NCBI RefSeq assembly: GCF_014839805.1
Contig: NC_051119.1
Coordinates: 9,665,245-9,729,244, forward strand
DNA length: 64,000 nucleotides
Reading direction: 5' to 3'
From: Manduca sexta
Taxonomy: Eukaryota; Arthropoda; Insecta; Lepidoptera; Sphingidae
The notes under the pieces are model-generated. The model did no database searches, was not told the DNA's origin, and worked only from the letters and a program-made list of their open reading frames with translations. Positions 40,001 through 46,000 of the stretch are shown one piece after another; position 1 is the stretch's first letter; each line of letters opens with the position of its first letter. Both the position numbers and the translations under genes were made by a program.

Positions 40001-43000
40001 GGAAGGGATAGCTATCGATTAACATAAATGGCAAACTGTGACGTCATCGCCCATAACAGTGCTTGCGTGAGAAAGAGTGTAATAACCCCACCACACTTCT
40101 ACTTTTTTTCACAACTATATTTTAAATATGAATTACGGCTTTATTTTTAACCAATAAGATGCTAATTTCATACTAGAATTTCTTTTTCGTATTATTTTCT
40201 GTTACATATAAAATAAAGTACAAAAACAAACATAGAAAAAGACTCCATTGATATTTTCACATGAATTTAGGATCCAGGTTAGGTGAAATGGAAAGTACAC
40301 ATGTTTTAGTTAAGCTTGTTTTTCTTGATATAGCATCTGTAACTTGCGATTTAGCTGCGAAAATAAATTACAAGTTATCTAAAATGAATGACTACTTTGA
40401 CCAGTCCAAAAACGTAAAACTTTTTCACATTCTAGTCAACAATTCCATCGCTGGATAGAAATACCTATCACTAGCAGCACACTATCTGATTTCAACCATT
40501 TCAATTTCCAGTATCAAACAATCAAAAATAACTCTTTAAACCAACAATATGTAGCAAAAATTAGACAGACAGATACATCAATATAAAATACACAGTTTAC
40601 TTCTACACCAATAGGTTCAACACAATCTAGCGGTAAAGACGCTGCAGCCACGTCGCGTTTTCTCAGACCCATTGTAATTAGCCCCTTATAAAGATAAGCG
40701 AGGTAATGAGATGGACATATTAGTTACTACACGATTAAGGTCGAGAGATATGTTTGATGCAGCCGACATGTATAGACATAGAGATGTAGAATTTACTATG
40801 GTGGTTGTTTCATATATTTTATTATGAAACTAGCTGACCCGACAGACGTTTTCCCGTCTTAACTATGAATTTGCAGCGCGCATTCTGTCAATCGCTGACT
40901 GTTATTTCAAACAATTGATAGTTATATAAAATTAATATTTTCGTTAAGTTTTCTTAAATTTTCTAATTTTCCGCGCAATTTTTTTATTTTTTTCTTTCAT
41001 AAGAACCTTCTCCTGGCACTAACAAACACAACAAAAAAAGAAATAGTGAAATCGGTCCAGCCGTTCCAAGTTCCGTGACCAAGGGAAATAGGGATTCATT
41101 TTTATATATATATAGATTATTAGCAAATAGCAAACACTGAAAAACATTAGTTCGAAATTATTGACGGCTTTAAATGTTTCATTACGAACGGCTTTTTTTC
41201 GTGCCACATTAAAACAAATACCGCTGCAAGTTCATTTACCCGGATTTGTTTCGTAAACTATTTATTGTATTATTTACTGTAGATATATAAATAAGCGTGA
41301 CGTGCAAAAACTGCAGACCTACTGATGCTAAATGTTACGCATCTCAACGGCTACGTTGCAAGATAAATTGGAACATTATGGTTGAAATGTAACTTATATT
41401 ATAAATGCGATCGTTTTTTTAATATTCGGATGTTACAAATAAACGCAATGAAAGGATTTAAATTAAATTTGGGACAATTTACTGGTGGTAAATCTCTCGT
41501 ATGAGAGAGTCCGCCTGGGTAGGCATCACCGCAATGTCTATTTCTATCGCCTGGCAGTAGTGTGTAGTCACTGTTGTGTTCCGGTTTGAAGAACATTGTA
41601 GCCAGTGTAACTACTGGACATAATGAGACTTACACCTCATGTCTCAGGATGGCGAGCGCAGTGGAATACCAAACAATACTTTGTAATTTAAGGTGTTGGA
41701 GAGTGTTTCTACTGGTTATGAGCGGTCGTATTGCTTACCATCAGGCGAACAGCAAGCTCGTCTCTTAATTCAAAACAATAAAAAAAAATTAAAAACAAAC
41801 TGGCTTACATACCATCCTGCAGTGGATAATTTAATTTCTTTTGCACATTTAGTTATTAACAGCGTATGGTAGGTGGTTATCGGCTGTGGCATTGACATAG
41901 CTTATTTTATAATTTTTATCATTCGGGAACGGCTGAAAGGAACACCACTACAACTGGTCTGATGGCAAGTGGGATAAAGTTTAAAATCTTGACTCTACTG
42001 TCGATTGACGAGAGATTATTACCAGTCAATATTATTGTGTCGGCCTGTTTGATACTACATATGCACAGGCTGTTGCCAAAACGCGACTCTGACGTGAGCC
42101 ACTATAGCGGGTTTTACACCCTGTGTACGATAGTCGTTATCCGAGCGGATACAAGTATCCTACCACCAGCTAAAATACACAGATCATCACGCATTTATCA
42201 CCGAAGGGGTATGCAGAGGCGCAACCTGAGTCCCCACTTTTCGACAAATGTAATCAGTCCCATGATGTGATAGGGGGCGAGCCTATCGCCATATCGGGCA
42301 CAAATTCCAGACCTCGGGCTGATACTGAGCAGAAAAACCCTAATCACTTTGCCCGACCCGGCATTCGAACCCAGGACCTCAGAGCGCTGCCGTAGCGCGC
42401 GTGCATTACAACTACGCCACTGAGGCAGTAACCAGCTAAAATGTTAGTAAGTATATTATATACAGAGAACTTCCTCGATGCTTCCTAAGTATGCAAATTA
42501 TTCAATTCGCCAACCTTCAAGCTATACTGACAATCGATCACGCATGAACAAAATCGAGTGTGCCGAATTAACCGACATTTTTCACGGACAGTTAGGCTTA
42601 TTTACTAAATTATCATTGTTTTAACTCGCCCACTAATGTATATTTGTAATGTTAAATTAATTCTTCCTCAATGGTTTAAGACAATCTAGTCTAAATGCAA
42701 TTTAGTGCTTAAGTATTGTTTATAATGATTGTGTTATGTTTTATGCCTTTTGTTAAACAATAAAACAAAAAATGGTTCCATATCTTGATAATATTTCAAT
42801 AATGTTAGCAGGTGTGTTTAAAAACACCGCAAATCCTGAACGGATTTTGATGAAATTTGGCACACATACAGATCATATTCTGGATAAAACATAGGCTATA
42901 TTTTCTAGGAACAGTTGGACTTTTATACCGAGAAAGAAGTTATAAATGAAAAGCGATTCCATGAGGAAATAAACATGATTTTATCACAAAAACAAGCGTT

Positions 43001-46000
43001 TAGCACGCGAATTTGCAGGTTTGTTTTGATAATTGCTTCCTTAATGATGTACATTTAATAAAAATAAAGCCTTTTCCGTAAGCGTAGCAACGACCCATTA
43101 ATGACATGAATTATTTGTTATTTAAGAATATTATGTAATTGTTTTGCGATTTGTATCTGTCGGATAACGAGCAATGCATTTAAATAACGTTATGAAAAAT
43201 TGAGCTTTATTGAAGTTTTTTTTTATAAGTTCACACATGCACTCACGCCTTTTATCCCCGAATGGGTAGGCAGAGGTGTAACTAGTGCTATATCATCGAG
43301 GGCTTTATCGGCATATCGGACACAAATTCCAGAATCTGGGCTGTTACTGAGAAGAAAACCCAAAACTTATTTGCCCGACCCGAAATTCGGATCCTAGACC
43401 TCAGAGCAGAAGTATCTCACGCACTAAAACTCCGCCTCCGAGACAATATTTTAAACGTGTGTTTTTATTTTCTCAATACGTTTACACTGATAAGAGCTTT
43501 TTATTATTAATTCACTTATGCTAATGCGTATAATGCACCTGTAAGGGTAGTCAGAGGTATGCTTTATGATTTGCCAAGATTATTTTGAACTTACGAGGGA
43601 TGAACTCCAAGCGGGGTGATGTCAGACAAGCATGGTCGTAAAAACTAAGCCATTTTTTTCTGTTAAAACATGTATTTTGCATCGACCGTACATTAAATTG
43701 GAATAAGGTTAAAAGATATTTCCATGGCACAAATAAAGTACCCTCCTCAAATTGTAGTTAGTAGGTAGACATTAATTTATTTCAAGATTAAAAAACTAAT
43801 TTAAATTTTAATGGCCCGGCCCGAAAACATATCGCATGACCTCATCTGTTTCACAGACCATATACGAATCGTATTAATCTAACAAGTCTACTTTGCCAAG
43901 CAAAGGACTTGCATTATATTCCACTTTAATGGAAATTAAATAAGCTACCTACAAATTAAAAATAAAAGCAGTTAATAATCTTAATTAATTCATGACAATA
44001 AATAACAAAGTTTCGTGAGAATTCGGAATTAATTTTCAATAACATTCCTCTAAGTGGCGCCCAACATGGTGCCCAAATGTTTTTTTATATTAAATGAAAA
44101 AAATGGATAGAAAAAATCTTTAAAAATAATAGTTTATAAAAATATTTTCTTTCTGCTATATTCACGAAGGTCGCTTATCTTCAAAACCTAGGTAATACAT
44201 AATGACCCATTACGTAATCTAGACATTCACATCGGGGCGCAACAAGTAAATGCTACAAGTAACGTACATACCCAGTGATATACACACGAACAAACTACAT
44301 CTTCGGACCGCACCACTAATTCAATTAAGATATTGGGCACAAAAAACTGCACGCGCATTCATACCATACACAACAATAAAAAAAAAACAAATCAATACAC
44401 AAATTTAAAAATAATAACAATATTAATTCACTAATATGCACATTTTTAAAAATGGAATCTTTTTAAATTTGGAATTGTAACGTCGGCGTGCAAAATTCGC
44501 GAAAATCGAATGTTATTTTGACAGGGCCAGCCAGCGAGCGGGCAGGCTTGCCTTTGTACGGGCCGCACGATGGGCGCATGCGCGACATCGATCCAGGTGA
44601 AGCCTTCCGCGGGGTTAAACTATTCAGCAGCCATAGTCCGCCGACGGGAGCACTAAAGTTTAGGCATGTAGTACTAATACGAAGCATCTCGCATAACTTT
44701 TTATGAACATAAGAGCAAGTTATGCACATATTCCATTTGTTAATCGATTTTTTACTAGGAAGAATTTCAATACGTTTTGTTCGTAATCCAATCTAGGTAG
44801 CCCACATATTTAGGTACGAAATAGGCCTCCAAGAGTAATTTAGCTTTATATATGTACGTAATTAATATCGACGATGAATTCATAGATTAAGTATATTTGT
44901 AGTATTTTAATATCTTTAATCAACATAACTCATCATTAAAATTATATACTGCTCAAAAAGATATCTGAATATTCTAGAACGACAGAATATTTCCTAATCT
45001 ATCCTAAATGTGCATGGGCAATCAACAATCAATGGGCAATATCATGAGCCACATGAAGTACTCTTAAGCCTACGTTAGATTTCTAAGCCGACCTATCGAA
45101 AGCAGTCTGCATCCAACTTCCTGCGACTTTTATGCAGTCATCTAACAGGATTACCATAAACAATTTTTTTTCTTCAACATCAAGTACTTTCCATTCAACC
45201 AAACAATATTTAGTATTTACAATTCATATCACGCGACTTAAAACAATGGCGCCAAAACATCGTCAAGCAGAACAATTACTTTTGTGAAATATACCATAGA
45301 TATTTTGAATATGACCGGCGGTGTAATGAATGGGGTGAGACCGCATCCTGTCGTGGATCGATTGAACGGAAGTGCGTGTCAATACCGCTGAACGTCAGAA
45401 TGCAAAGCGTAAAGTTTTTAATTTTAATATCAGGCAAAGGATACCTTAGAGCTGCCAGTTAAAAATTAAAATAAATTTCTTGATATCACGAACAGATATG
45501 CGAATTTGTTTATGCCTATACAGTCTGCTTCGTATTTATGGACAAACTAATGTGCCGATTTAGAGGAAATTTGGCACGACTTTGTACTCCAAGAAAGTTT
45601 ATTTTTTTTAAATAAATATTTGCCCCAAACCTAATGCCACGCGGGCCAAGTCCCGATCGCATAAAATAACCAATCCCATGACACTTAAATGACCACTCTA
45701 TAGAAAGAGACAAAGCTACTGTGCGGCTAATGGTATCTCCTCGATAGTTCTGCAGTATACGTAGTGCTATCTATATCCATAATCAGACAATTTCTCATAC
45801 TTTTCTGTCCATTTGACAGCTAAATAGGAACACTAAGTTTGTCTTCTATAGTGTATAGTACTTTTAACCGCGGAAATAGTTTGTTCATATTCCTAACAAG
45901 ACTATAAAGGATTTGTCTCACAAAAACCAGTAAATCACGATATGGAATCAGTTATATATTCATAATTACTTTGAAACTTGCCAACAATGGTATAATGGAC

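Noticed and set aside
44463..44729. 88-codon minus-strand and 72-codon plus-strand ORFs in the GC island
   Set aside because: No recognisable protein, no fitting splice sites in frame with a neighbour, and GC-rich sequence lacks stops by chance.
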